The notes beneath the pieces were generated by a model, which was not told the origin of the DNA, ran no database searches, and saw only the letters and a program-made list of their open reading frames with translations. From NCBI RefSeq assembly GCF_002744245.1, contig NZ_NKHG01000008.1, positions 1-42,817 of the forward strand: a DNA stretch of 42,817 nucleotides, written 5' to 3'. Made by a program: the position numbers and the translations under genes. Below are positions 34,833-42,817 of the stretch, piece by piece; the first letter of the stretch is position 1, and each line of letters opens with the position of its first letter. Origin of the DNA: Bacillus pumilus. Its GTDB lineage: Bacteria > Bacillota > Bacilli > Bacillales > Bacillaceae.

Positions 34833-35678
34833 ATGAAAAATCGAAGTGCACTGGAAATGTACAAAGAAGGGGGTGCTTGGTGGGAGACAGAGATTAGTGA
34901 TATTCAGAAAAACTCAATTAAGCTTCGAGGGTATCCAATTGAAGAGCTTATTGGTGAATTGTCATATCCACAGATGCTTTATTTATTGCTTGTCGGAGAA
35001 TTGCTGGAAGATTCCAAAGCTGCCCTTTTTGAGAGTGTTCTTGTCGCAGGTGCAGACCATGGACCAAGAGCACCGTCTATTGCAGCAGCAAGAATGGCCG
35101 TTACCTGTGGCATTTCATTTAATTCCTCTGTAGCAACAGGGATGAATCTATTAGGTGATATTCACGGAGGAGCCGGCGAAAAAGCGATGCGTATGCTGTA
35201 CGAGGCAAAAGCGATCTACGATGAAAACAAAGATGTCAAATATGCGGCAAAGCAAGTGTGTCAGGCGTGGTTAGCTCGTAAAGCCAAGATTCCTGGCATC
35301 GGCCATCAGCTGCATGATGATGATCCGCGGGTGAGACGATTATATGAATTGAGTCAGACATATGTCGAGCAAGGTCATATTAGCGGCATCTACTTGCAGT
35401 TAGCAGAGGCAATCAGGCACGAACTTGAAAACCTAAAAGGAAAAAAAATAACGATGAACATAGATGGCGTATCAGCTGCGATTCAATGTGAATTGAGCAT
35501 CCCGGCTGAAGCTGCAAAAGGCATCTTTTCCTTATCAAGAGGAATGGGGATTGTGGCGCATGCATACGAGGAGCTAACAAAAGGAGCCCTCGTGAAAGGA
35601 CCTTGTCCGAATGAAGAAAGACTGGTTCGTTATGTAGGGCATGGGACGCGTCATTTGAAGGAGGGTGAGACAATTTGA
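34833..35678 (+). CDS. Citryl-CoA lyase-like / short citrate synthase-family protein
   Basis: Protein of 281 residues with the citrate-synthase fold, but far shorter than citrate synthase (about 370), as in the citryl-CoA lyases. All three catalytic positions appear kept: His111 in DIHGGAGE, His158 in GIGHQLHDDDPR and Asp211 in NIDGV. GADHGPRAPS near 73-81 is typical of the short family. It probably cleaves a 3-hydroxy-3-carboxy-acyl-CoA to an acyl-CoA and a 2-oxo acid, or the reverse. The ATG at 34821 directly abuts AAAGGA, so the ATG at 34833 is preferred (spacing 12 nt, long). First gene of the operon; its stop overlaps the next start. Confidence 0.78.
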   Translation: MKNRSALEMYKEGGAWWETEISDIQKNSIKLRGYPIEELIGELSYPQMLYLLLVGELLEDSKAALFESVLVAGADHGPRAPSIAAARMAVTCGISFNSSVATGMNLLGDIHGGAGEKAMRMLYEAKAIYDENKDVKYAAKQVCQAWLARKAKIPGIGHQLHDDDPRVRRLYELSQTYVEQGHISGIYLQLAEAIRHELENLKGKKITMNIDGVSAAIQCELSIPAEAAKGIFSLSRGMGIVAHAYEELTKGALVKGPCPNEERLVRYVGHGTRHLKEGETI

Positions 35679-37108
35679 GTGAATTGAAAGCGTTATCATA
35701 TATCGCCGGAAAATGGCTGGAGGCAAATCATCAAAAAGAAGACATCATCAATCCATACTCGGGAGAGACAATCGGTACATCCTTTTTAGCGTCAGAAGAA
35801 GATATAGAACTTGCACTTTCTACTGCCCAGAACATCAAAAAACAAATCGCGGAGATAACGGCGTTAGAGCGCTCGACTCTTTTAAAAAAAGCAGCCGTCT
35901 TGCTAGAAGAACAAAAGGAATATTTCGCTAAACTGATTTCCTTAGAATTAGGGAAGCCGCTAAAAAACACACGAGATGAAGTTTCGAGATCAATTGAAAC
36001 GTTAGCGCAATCAGCTGAAGAAGCTAATCGATTAATAGGTGAAACCATTCCTGGTCATGTATCATCCCGTGGACAAGGAGCAATGGCGATGACATTTAAA
36101 GTGCCAGTCGGTGTCGTGTTAGCGATTACCCCATTTAATGCACCTCTTAATTTAATTTGTCATAAAGTTGGTCCTGCTTTTGCGGCAGGGAATGCCATCA
36201 TATTAAAACCTGCTCCGCAAACACCAGCTGTTGCTACAGCGTTTGTCAAACTCCTGCTTGAGGCAGGGTTTCCCGAAAGTGGCTTGCAGCTTATTATCGG
36301 GGGAGTAGATGCAGGGAGACGGTTAGTCACTGATGAAAGAACCAATCTGATTTCTTTTACTGGAGGCGCAGCCGGAGGGGAACATATTTCAACCTCGGCT
36401 GGATTAAAAAAAGTGCTGCTTGAGCTTGGCGGAAATGGAGCCACTATTGTTCATCATGATGCGGATATTGAACAGGCCGCAACGCTTTGTGCAAAAACAG
36501 GCTTTAGCAATTCTGGCCAAAGCTGCATCTCCGTTCAGAGAATCTATGTCCATAAGCAAATCTTCACGTCATTTACTGAATCTTTAACAGAAAAAGTGAA
36601 GCAGCTCATCGTAGGAGATCCGCTGTCTAACGAAAGTGATGTCGGCTGTATGGTCGATGTACAGGCAGCTAAGCGTGTAGAAGCTTGGATACGAGAGGCT
36701 GAGAACATGGGTGCACGCGTCTTATCTGGAGGGCAAAGAAATGGAGCATGCATCAAACCAACTATTTTGCTAAACCCGCCAAAACAGGCCAAAGTCGTGT
36801 GTGAAGAGGTATTTGGTCCGGTTGTCAGCATCCTCCCGTATGAGGATCTGAATGAAGCAATCAAAGAAGCAAATGATAGTCGCTACGGTTTGCAAGCCGG
36901 GATCTTTACAAACCAGCTGGATGTGGCGTTACACGCTGCCAAAGAGCTTGAAACTGGGGGCGTGATCATCAATGGGACATCGAATTTCAGACTGGATCAC
37001 TGGCCGTATGGCGGTATTAAGCGAAGCGGTATTGGAAGAGAAGGACCGCGTTTCGCCATTGATGAGATGACGGAAACCAAAATGGTTGTGCTTCCAAATG
37101 GCATATGA
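35675..37108 (+). CDS. NAD(P)-dependent aldehyde dehydrogenase
   Basis: Aldehyde dehydrogenase superfamily, 477 residues, oxidising an aldehyde to the carboxylic acid. Glu250 in LLELGGNG and the nucleophile Cys284 in NSGQSCISVQ are present, as are TPFNAPLNL, the cofactor Lys in ILKPAPQTP and EEVFGPVVSI. The glycine motif reads FTGGAAGGE rather than the common FTGSTxxG. The gene starts with TTG (GGAGGGTGAG upstream) overlapping the stop of the lyase gene as TTGA. It resembles lactaldehyde/glyceraldehyde-3-phosphate-type ALDHs. In this operon it may oxidise the aldehyde formed by the ThDP enzyme; that is inference. Confidence 0.9.
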   Translation: MSELKALSYIAGKWLEANHQKEDIINPYSGETIGTSFLASEEDIELALSTAQNIKKQIAEITALERSTLLKKAAVLLEEQKEYFAKLISLELGKPLKNTRDEVSRSIETLAQSAEEANRLIGETIPGHVSSRGQGAMAMTFKVPVGVVLAITPFNAPLNLICHKVGPAFAAGNAIILKPAPQTPAVATAFVKLLLEAGFPESGLQLIIGGVDAGRRLVTDERTNLISFTGGAAGGEHISTSAGLKKVLLELGGNGATIVHHDADIEQAATLCAKTGFSNSGQSCISVQRIYVHKQIFTSFTESLTEKVKQLIVGDPLSNESDVGCMVDVQAAKRVEAWIREAENMGARVLSGGQRNGACIKPTILLNPPKQAKVVCEEVFGPVVSILPYEDLNEAIKEANDSRYGLQAGIFTNQLDVALHAAKELETGGVIINGTSNFRLDHWPYGGIKRSGIGREGPRFAIDEMTETKMVVLPNGI

Positions 37109-37121
37109 AAGGGGAGCAGAT

Positions 37122-37910
37122 ATGAATGTGAATGCAATTCACCACAAGCTGAAAGCCGTGCAGACAGGCGGACAGCCGATGATTTGTACGCCACTTATAG
37201 GACAAACAAAGGAAGAACTGCTTCATGAGGTCGAGGTGTTAGCTGAGAAGAAGCCCGATGTGATTGAGTGGCGAGCGGATTTTTTCACACACCTCAATGA
37301 CAGGGAACTAGTAGTAGAAACCCTGAAGGAGTTGAAAGACAGGGCAACAGGAATACCATGTTTATTTACCATTCGCTCTGAAAAGGAGGGTGGTGAAAGA
37401 GTATCCCTCACAGAAGATGAGAAAGTGTCCCTGCTTGTTGCGCTATGTGCCACTCAACTTGTAGACGCCATTGATTATGAATTGATGCAAGATGTGAAAC
37501 ATATGCGGAAAGTCAGTCAAGCGGCTAAAAAGAATGCGGTGACCTTGATTGTCTCCTATCATGATTTTCACGGTACGCCTGAGGTGGATCGTCTCGTGCA
37601 ATTATTTGCTAATGCCGAATCGGTTGGCGGAGACATTGCAAAGGTAGCTGTGATGCCGCATTCATATGAGGATGCATTAAAGCTGCTCTCCGCTACCAGT
37701 CATGCCAAAAATCAATTGACGGTGCCTCTCATCTCAATGGCAATGGGAGAATATGGAGCTTTTACAAGAATGGTTGGGGGACTTTTTGGATCAGTGATGA
37801 CCTTTGCTGTAGGGAAAGATAGCTCAGCCCCTGGTCAAGTAGCGATACAAGATTTGAATACTGTTCTATCTGTTGTGTTTTCAAAGAATGAGTGTGTAGG
37901 AAAGTCATAG
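37122..37910 (+). CDS. aroD: Type I 3-dehydroquinate dehydratase
   Basis: Schiff-base (class I) 3-dehydroquinase, 262 residues, dehydrating 3-dehydroquinate to 3-dehydroshikimate. The catalytic set looks complete: Glu49 and Arg51 in VIEWRADF, Arg85 in FTIRS, His147 in VSYHDF, Schiff-base Lys174 in DIAKVAV, Arg216 in FTRMVGG and Gln239 in SSAPGQ. ATG 37122 follows AAAGGGGAG; a frame open further upstream only overlaps the ALDH gene. Here it sits inside a catabolic-looking operon and not with other aro genes, so it may serve degradation of quinate/shikimate-like compounds or simply be an extra copy. Confidence 0.9.
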   Translation: MNVNAIHHKLKAVQTGGQPMICTPLIGQTKEELLHEVEVLAEKKPDVIEWRADFFTHLNDRELVVETLKELKDRATGIPCLFTIRSEKEGGERVSLTEDEKVSLLVALCATQLVDAIDYELMQDVKHMRKVSQAAKKNAVTLIVSYHDFHGTPEVDRLVQLFANAESVGGDIAKVAVMPHSYEDALKLLSATSHAKNQLTVPLISMAMGEYGAFTRMVGGLFGSVMTFAVGKDSSAPGQVAIQDLNTVLSVVFSKNECVGKS

Positions 37911-37933
37911 CTGCACCATGAGAGGAGAGAACG

Positions 37934-39694
37934 ATGAAAAAGAATATATCATCACAGGTCATTCAGTATTTAGAAAGTCGAGGAGTCGAGCATATTTTTG
38001 GCCTCTGTGGTCATACGAATATTGCCTTTTTATCAGCGCTTGAAAAAAGCCGCATTCAATTTGTGAATGTCAGACATGAACAAATAGCTGCACACGCGGC
38101 GGACGGCTATGCAAGGGCGAAAAAAAAGACAGCTGTCGTCCTTAGCCATTTAGGTCCGGGACTTACAAATGCGGCAACAGGAGTAGCCAATGCCGCGCTT
38201 GATTCCATACCGATGGTTGTCATAGCAGGAGATGTCCCAAGTCATTACTACGGAAAGCACCCACACCAAGAAATTAATCTTCATTCCGATGCTTCGCAAT
38301 ATGAAATCTATCGACCGTTTGTGAAAAGAGCATGGCGTGTTGACATTCCAGAATTATTTCCAGAGATTATGTCAAAAGCATTTCAGTTGGCTGAAAGCGG
38401 CCGTCCTGGACCAGTTCTCATCTCAGTTCCAATGGATGTGTTCTCAAAAGACTTAGATGTATCCCTATTTCAACAAATTGAACATCATACACACACAATT
38501 GAAAAACCATCTATTGATGATCATACGGCAAACCGTATCATGGACCGATTGCTGCAGGCTGAAAAACCACTCTTATATGTGGGAGGAGGTATTTTACTAG
38601 CAGATGCCGCAGAGGAGTTAAAGGCATTCTCTGAACATCTCAGCATCCCTGTTGCTCATTCCTTAATGGGAAAAGGAGCGATGCCAGATGATCACCCAAT
38701 GACCCTTGGAATGACTGGGTTTTGGGGCACAAAATTCATCAATGATCAGTGTAAAGAGGCGGATTACATTTTCGCCTTGGGAACACGTTTTGCTGAAGCG
38801 GATGCAAGTTCATGGGAATCGGATTATACGTTCAACTTCTCAACAACTAAGCTGATTCATATTGACATTGATCCGAATGAAATTGGACGGAACTATCCTG
38901 TAGAAATTGGAGCTGTAGCTGATTTAAAGCAGGCGTTAACCGTGCTAAATCGTGTGGCAAAAGAGAGACTGTCAGAAGGTCTGGATCGACCAGAATTGAA
39001 AAAAGAAATTGCGGCATATCGTGAGGAATTTCGGCAGAGCAATCTGACGAATATTCAAGATGAATCCTTCCCAATGAAGCCGCAGCGCATTTTACAGGAG
39101 GTACGAGAAGTATTGCCAGCAGATGCTTTTATTACGACCGATGTTGGCTGGAATAAAAATGGGGTGGGACAGCAATTTCCTGTGCTGACTCCAGGGACGA
39201 TTTTAACACCAGGTGGTTTTGCGACGATGGGATTCGGAGCGCCCGCAGCACTTGGAGCCAAGGTAGCCCAGCCTGATCGTGTCGTTGTGTCACTTGTTGG
39301 AGATGGCGGTTTTGGTCAAAATCCATCTGTTCTGGCAACAGCCGTGGAAGAAAACATCCCTGTTGTGTGGATCGTGATGAACAACAGTGCGTTTGGGACG
39401 ATTGCCGGCTTACAAATGGCACATTATGAAACGACTTATGGCACTGTCTTTAGAAAAGATGGTGAAAGCTACTCTCCGGACTTCGCCGCCATTGCTAGAG
39501 GTTATGGAATGAAAGGAATAAAAATTACCCGTGCTGCTGAATTCAAAGAGGCATTAGCCGAAGCGATTTCATCTCAAGAGCCGTGTGTGATCGATGTGGC
39601 AATGAAAAATGATCCTGTCCCTACTGATGGTCATTGGAATATTAATGATATTTATTCACCTAATACAAAACGCTCACATGTCAGTGTGAATTAA
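37934..39694 (+). CDS. ThDP-dependent decarboxylase/lyase of the acetolactate synthase-like group
   Basis: Thiamine-diphosphate enzyme of 586 residues with the three standard domains. The catalytic Glu49 is in NVRHEQIAAHAADGYAR, the central domain spans about 200-340, and the ThDP/Mg motif is GDGGF (456-460) through NN (483-484). It is annotated in relatives as acetolactate synthase-like, but no small subunit or ilv gene is near, so branched-chain synthesis is unlikely. In context a 2-oxo-acid decarboxylase or 2-hydroxyacyl-CoA lyase is more plausible. 23 nt after aroD with GAGAGGAGAG before the ATG. Confidence 0.85.
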   Translation: MKKNISSQVIQYLESRGVEHIFGLCGHTNIAFLSALEKSRIQFVNVRHEQIAAHAADGYARAKKKTAVVLSHLGPGLTNAATGVANAALDSIPMVVIAGDVPSHYYGKHPHQEINLHSDASQYEIYRPFVKRAWRVDIPELFPEIMSKAFQLAESGRPGPVLISVPMDVFSKDLDVSLFQQIEHHTHTIEKPSIDDHTANRIMDRLLQAEKPLLYVGGGILLADAAEELKAFSEHLSIPVAHSLMGKGAMPDDHPMTLGMTGFWGTKFINDQCKEADYIFALGTRFAEADASSWESDYTFNFSTTKLIHIDIDPNEIGRNYPVEIGAVADLKQALTVLNRVAKERLSEGLDRPELKKEIAAYREEFRQSNLTNIQDESFPMKPQRILQEVREVLPADAFITTDVGWNKNGVGQQFPVLTPGTILTPGGFATMGFGAPAALGAKVAQPDRVVVSLVGDGGFGQNPSVLATAVEENIPVVWIVMNNSAFGTIAGLQMAHYETTYGTVFRKDGESYSPDFAAIARGYGMKGIKITRAAEFKEALAEAISSQEPCVIDVAMKNDPVPTDGHWNINDIYSPNTKRSHVSVN

Positions 39695-39715
39695 AGAATC
39701 GGGAGGAATTAATCA

Positions 39716-40096
39716 ATGAAAATTAAAGTGTTGAATCCGTTTAAAGATGGGCATCCATTATGGTTAGGCTTAGATCATCCTGAAGAGGAAATGGTTCGGA
39801 AAGTGTTTCAGACCATTACACCAGATACGGTCGGTTCAGAGCATATGATGGCAGGTCTTACTATTTTTGAGCCGGGGGAAGCAAGCTCTGTTCACAATCA
39901 CCCAGGTTCAGAGGAATTTGATTATGTGATTAAGGGGTCTGGCGAAGTCATTTGTGATGGAGAAAGACAGCCCTTTAAACAAAATGACTTTATGTTTATT
40001 CCAGATGGTGTCTCGCATCAGCATGTGAATACAGGGGATGAACCTCTATGGCTCATCTGGCTGTATACACCACAAGGACAGCTGCCAAAGGATTAA
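39716..40096 (+). CDS. Single-domain cupin protein
   Basis: Small cupin of 126 residues. Motif 1 supplies His60, His62 and a Glu at 66-67 in SVHNHPGSEEFDYVI, and motif 2 supplies His101 in IPDGVSHQHVN, giving a full metal site. Such proteins act as isomerases, epimerases, decarboxylases or dioxygenases, or as sensors. A GGGAGG precedes the ATG. It sits 21 nt after the ThDP gene and before a 12-bp hairpin. Precise role unknown. Confidence 0.82.
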   Translation: MKIKVLNPFKDGHPLWLGLDHPEEEMVRKVFQTITPDTVGSEHMMAGLTIFEPGEASSVHNHPGSEEFDYVIKGSGEVICDGERQPFKQNDFMFIPDGVSHQHVNTGDEPLWLIWLYTPQGQLPKD

Positions 40097-40148
40097 GTTT
40101 GTGCCAAAAGCTCAATTTATGGAGTTTGAGGTCCCGATAAAAGAAGAC

Positions 40149-40181
40149 AAAGGGCTAAAACGGGAATCATTTTAGCCCTTT
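40149..40181 (+). terminator. Intra-operon hairpin (attenuator or weak terminator)
   Basis: AAAGGGCTAAAA and TTTTAGCCCTTT form a perfect 12-bp stem with a 9-nt loop. The T tract is part of the stem and only TTTAT ends it, so termination is probably partial. It may lower expression of the CoA-transferase and transporter genes or protect mRNA ends. Confidence 0.55.
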
Positions 40182-40207
40182 ATCACATGTATGAAAGGAA
40201 GTCTCGC

Positions 40208-41410
40208 ATGAATATGAATACACCGCTTGAAGGAATAAAAATATTAGACGTTTCTACGATGATTGCTGCACCCTATGGCGCGGTTCTTCTAGGGGATTTT
40301 GGTGCAGAAGTCATCAAAGTCGAAATCCCCGGAAAAGGGGATACGCTTCGGCATGTTGGTCCTTTTGCGGACGGTGAACCGCTAAGATGGTCAGGGCTAT
40401 CAAGGAATAAAAAATCTCTCACGCTTGACCTTCACAAAGAAGAAGCGAAAGAAATTTTTAAAAGGCTTGCAGGACAGGTTGATGTCATGATTGAAAATTT
40501 TCGTCCGGGAACACTTGAAAAATGGGACGTTGGATACGATGTATTAAAGGAAATCAACCCTCATTTAATTATGATTCGTGTATCGGGCTATGGACAGACA
40601 GGCCCATTTAAGGATAAGGCGGGATTTGGGACACCTGCGACGGCGTTTAGCGGCTTTACGTATCTTCAAGGGTTTCCCGATCGCCATCCAGTCAGTCCGT
40701 CCTTTTCACTGACAGATTACATTGCGGGCATCTATGTGGCGTTTGCTGCTGTGACAGCCATGTATTATCGGGACACACACCCAGAAGGTACCGGACAAAT
40801 GGTGGATCTAGCACTCTATGAGTCTGTGTTCCGTATGCTCGAGTTTTTGGTTGCAGAATATGACAAGCTCGGGAAGGTACGCGAGCGTTCACCGGGGCTA
40901 AGTGGTCATTCGAGTCCTGCTGGCACTTACGAAACAAAGGATGGACATTATCTTGTCCTTGTAACGAGTACAGATTCGACCTTTAATCGCCTGGCAGAGG
41001 CGATGGGTCGATTCGATTTACTAGAAAACGAAAAATTCTCTGTGAATGCAGCGAGGCTGAAGCATAACGACGAAATGGATGCTATCGTCTCTCAGTGGAT
41101 TGCATCCAAAACAAGGGATGAGGTATTGGATATGTTAGATACTCATGGTGTACCTGTGAGCCCGATCCTAAGCATTCGGGATATCTTTGAACATCCGCAA
41201 TTCAAAGAACGAGAAAATATCGTCGAAGTTCATCATCCTCGGCTTGGAAAAGTGAAAGTGCCAGGCATCATTCCAAAGTTTGAAAAAACACCTGGGAGTA
41301 TCCGCCATATTGCACCTGATTTAGGTGAACACAATTATGAGATTTTAACGAACATGCTCGGACTGACACAAGAAGAGTGCAAGCAGTTAGAAGACAAAGG
41401 GGTTATCTAA
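40208..41410 (+). CDS. Class III CoA-transferase (CaiB/BaiF family)
   Basis: Family III CoA-transferase of 400 residues that moves CoA between carboxylates through an aspartyl-CoA thioester. The catalytic Asp is Asp170 in FSLTDYIAG (Asp169 in formyl-CoA transferase). N-terminal LEGIKILDVSTMIAAPYGAVLLGDFGAEVIKVE, NFRPGTLEKW and RVSGYGQTGP are standard. A frame open from 40187 adds seven residues, but AAAGGAA upstream fits the ATG at 40208. It is the only CoA-activating enzyme in the operon, so it likely makes the thioester that the citryl-CoA lyase-like enzyme cleaves. Confidence 0.92.
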   Translation: MNMNTPLEGIKILDVSTMIAAPYGAVLLGDFGAEVIKVEIPGKGDTLRHVGPFADGEPLRWSGLSRNKKSLTLDLHKEEAKEIFKRLAGQVDVMIENFRPGTLEKWDVGYDVLKEINPHLIMIRVSGYGQTGPFKDKAGFGTPATAFSGFTYLQGFPDRHPVSPSFSLTDYIAGIYVAFAAVTAMYYRDTHPEGTGQMVDLALYESVFRMLEFLVAEYDKLGKVRERSPGLSGHSSPAGTYETKDGHYLVLVTSTDSTFNRLAEAMGRFDLLENEKFSVNAARLKHNDEMDAIVSQWIASKTRDEVLDMLDTHGVPVSPILSIRDIFEHPQFKERENIVEVHHPRLGKVKVPGIIPKFEKTPGSIRHIAPDLGEHNYEILTNMLGLTQEECKQLEDKGVI

Positions 41411-41456
41411 GGAAGCCCAACCGATCCGCATGGTGCGGAAACAAAGGAGGATGGTT

Positions 41457-42770
41457 ATGAAAGTGCATTCAGAACTGAAGGGGAACGAACTGCAGCCCGC
41501 TTATATGAAACCAACAAAGGCTCGTTTTGGTATATTGATTCTGTTGTTTTTTATTACCGCCATTAATTATATTGATAGAGCCAGTGTATCAATTGTTGCA
41601 CCAGCTATTCAATCTTCATTGCAATTAAATCCTGCATTATTGGGGCTGATCTTTTCGGCGTTTAGCTGGACGTATACAGCGATGCAAATACCAGGCGGCT
41701 TTATTCTTGATCGATTCGGATCAAAGGTAACGTATGGTATTTCACTCATTACTTGGTCTATTTTCACAGGTTTACAGGCGTTTGCAAACAGCTTTGCATT
41801 TTTATTCGGCTGCCGGTTGTTTATTGGAATTACAGAGTCTCCAGCATTCCCTGCCAATAACCGCATTGTGACAACGTGGTTTCCAAGAAGAGAGCGGGCA
41901 TTTGCTACAGGCGTTTATACCGCTGGAGAATATGTGGGCCTTGCTTTTGCAACTCCTCTTCTTTTTTGGATTATGACCACTTTCGATTGGAGAACTGTAT
42001 TTATCACTGCAGGTGCGCTCGGTATTATATTTGCTTTTTTTTGGTATAAGTATTATCACGAACCGAAAGAACACCCGAAAATCAATGAAGATGAACTAGA
42101 GTTGATTCGTCAAGGGGAAGGGCTGACGGTGGCCTCGCAGGAGAAACTGAAATGGGCAGACTTTGCCGCCCTTTTAAAATATCGCAAATTGATTGGGCTG
42201 TATATTGGCCAATTTTCTGTGGCGTCCACACTCTTTTTCTTTTTAACATGGTTTCCTACCTATTTAGCTGAAGCGAAAAATATGGCGTTTCTAAAGGTAG
42301 GATTTGCTGCTTCTCTTCCATACGTTGCGGCATTCTTTGGGGTTCTGTTTGGCGGTTATGTTTCCGATTGGCTGCTCAAGAAGGGTGTGTCTGTTAATGT
42401 GGCTAGAAAGCTGCCAGTTGTGGTTGGCTTGCTTCTGACAAGTACCATTGTGTTGGCGAATTTTACCACGAGTATTCCGCTTGTTCTCACCATTTTGTCC
42501 ATCGCCTCCTTTGCGCAAGGGTTGTCAAATATCTCATGGACCATGCTGTCTGAAGTGGCACCGAAAGAGATGGTTGGACTGGCTGGTGGTGTGTTTAACT
42601 TCTTTGCCAATTTATCAGGGATCATCACACCGCTGATTATTGGATTGATTGTATCAGCGACAGGCTCGTATAACGGCGGTATTTTATTTGTCAGTCTTGT
42701 GGCATTAGGAGGGGCGTTATCCTACATATTTATTGTAGGTAAAATAGAACGCATCCAATTAAAACCATAG
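41457..42770 (+). CDS. MFS transporter of the anion:cation symporter (ACS) family
   Basis: Major facilitator of 437 residues with 12 membrane segments. NYIDRASVSIVAPAI in TM1, FILDRFGSK in the first loop and GITESPAFPANNRIVTTWFPRRERA after TM4 are typical of the hexuronate/glucarate/galactonate-type ACS transporters, which take up organic acid anions with protons. ATG 41457 has AAAGGAGG 6 nt upstream; the ATG at 41451 abuts it. Last gene seen in the operon; a weak hairpin follows near the window end. It indicates that the operon substrate is a carboxylate. Confidence 0.9.
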   Translation: MKVHSELKGNELQPAYMKPTKARFGILILLFFITAINYIDRASVSIVAPAIQSSLQLNPALLGLIFSAFSWTYTAMQIPGGFILDRFGSKVTYGISLITWSIFTGLQAFANSFAFLFGCRLFIGITESPAFPANNRIVTTWFPRRERAFATGVYTAGEYVGLAFATPLLFWIMTTFDWRTVFITAGALGIIFAFFWYKYYHEPKEHPKINEDELELIRQGEGLTVASQEKLKWADFAALLKYRKLIGLYIGQFSVASTLFFFLTWFPTYLAEAKNMAFLKVGFAASLPYVAAFFGVLFGGYVSDWLLKKGVSVNVARKLPVVVGLLLTSTIVLANFTTSIPLVLTILSIASFAQGLSNISWTMLSEVAPKEMVGLAGGVFNFFANLSGIITPLIIGLIVSATGSYNGGILFVSLVALGGALSYIFIVGKIERIQLKP

Positions 42771-42817
42771 AATGAAAGAGACTCTCTTCTATTAAAGAGG
42801 GAGTTTCAGATTGTTGA

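Noticed and set aside
34833-35678. Housekeeping citrate synthase
   Set aside because: Only 281 residues against about 370, and the short-family GADHGPRAPS segment is present; the context is catabolic, not the TCA cycle.
37934-39694. Acetolactate synthase large subunit (ilvB/alsS)
   Set aside because: No regulatory subunit, no ilv or als neighbours, and the flanking CoA-transferase, lyase and ALDH genes point to another substrate.
42775-42810. Terminator after the MFS gene
   Set aside because: ACTCTCTT can pair with AAGAGGGAGT only with bulges and there is no clear T-run before the window ends; not strong enough to list.

Overview
The window looks like a chromosomal segment of a Bacillus species of the B. 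pumilus / safensis / altitudinis group. The backbone follows the B. subtilis gene order from the ycdA-yceB area to nadE (ycdA, cwlJ, ycdF, yceB, yceCDEF, yceGH, opuA, ldh-lctP, ycgFGHI, nadE). Starts and Shine-Dalgarno sites are typical of Bacillus (strong GGAGG, frequent TTG/GTG starts), and sigma-E, ECF, Rex and CcpA-type sites can be read. No rRNA, tRNA, CRISPR array, prophage or insertion sequence was seen.

Layout. 1-5.2 kb: lipoprotein YcdA (-), spore-cortex hydrolase CwlJ with a sigma-E-type promoter, a glucose-dehydrogenase-like SDR, a membrane acyltransferase (-) and a luciferase-like monooxygenase YceB (-). 5.4-15.7 kb: a stress/tellurite-type operon. A near-perfect parS site and an ECF sigma promoter precede three TerD paralogues (yceC, yceD, yceE) and TerC (yceF). 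A four-gene biosynthetic module follows (HpcH/HpaI-type lyase, PRTase-TRSP protein, StiP/PELOTA-type PRTase-like protein, HAD phosphatase), then yceG and yceH (TelA). As far as I recall, B. subtilis 168 lacks these four genes between yceF and yceG. 15.7-19.1 kb: the OpuA glycine-betaine ABC transporter. 19.1-20.6 kb: an alpha/beta hydrolase, a decayed SDR remnant and a possible 39-residue membrane peptide between terminators. 20.6-23.3 kb: ldh-lctP with two Rex-like operators. 23.4-28.9 kb: ntdR / ntdABC / glcP-like transporter, the kanosamine (neotrehalosadiamine) cluster, here in place of mdr-ycgE. 29-34.5 kb: ycgF, two small membrane proteins, ycgG, ycgH, ycgI and nadE.

34.5-42.8 kb: the least explained part, a seven-gene co-directional accessory operon. 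It encodes a citryl-CoA-lyase-like protein, an aldehyde dehydrogenase, a type I 3-dehydroquinate dehydratase, a ThDP-dependent enzyme, a cupin, a class III CoA-transferase and an ACS-type MFS anion transporter. It starts at a near-consensus sigma-A promoter overlapped by a good cre (CcpA) site, so catabolite repression is likely. A coherent but untested reading is import of a hydroxy-polycarboxylate, CoA activation, retro-Claisen cleavage to an acyl-CoA plus a 2-oxo acid, ThDP decarboxylation to an aldehyde, and oxidation to an acid.

Together the region holds envelope/metal stress defence, osmoprotection, fermentation redox control, an antibiotic-like amino-sugar pathway and an uncharacterised carboxylic-acid catabolic operon. 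Family and B. subtilis comparisons are from memory, not from a search.
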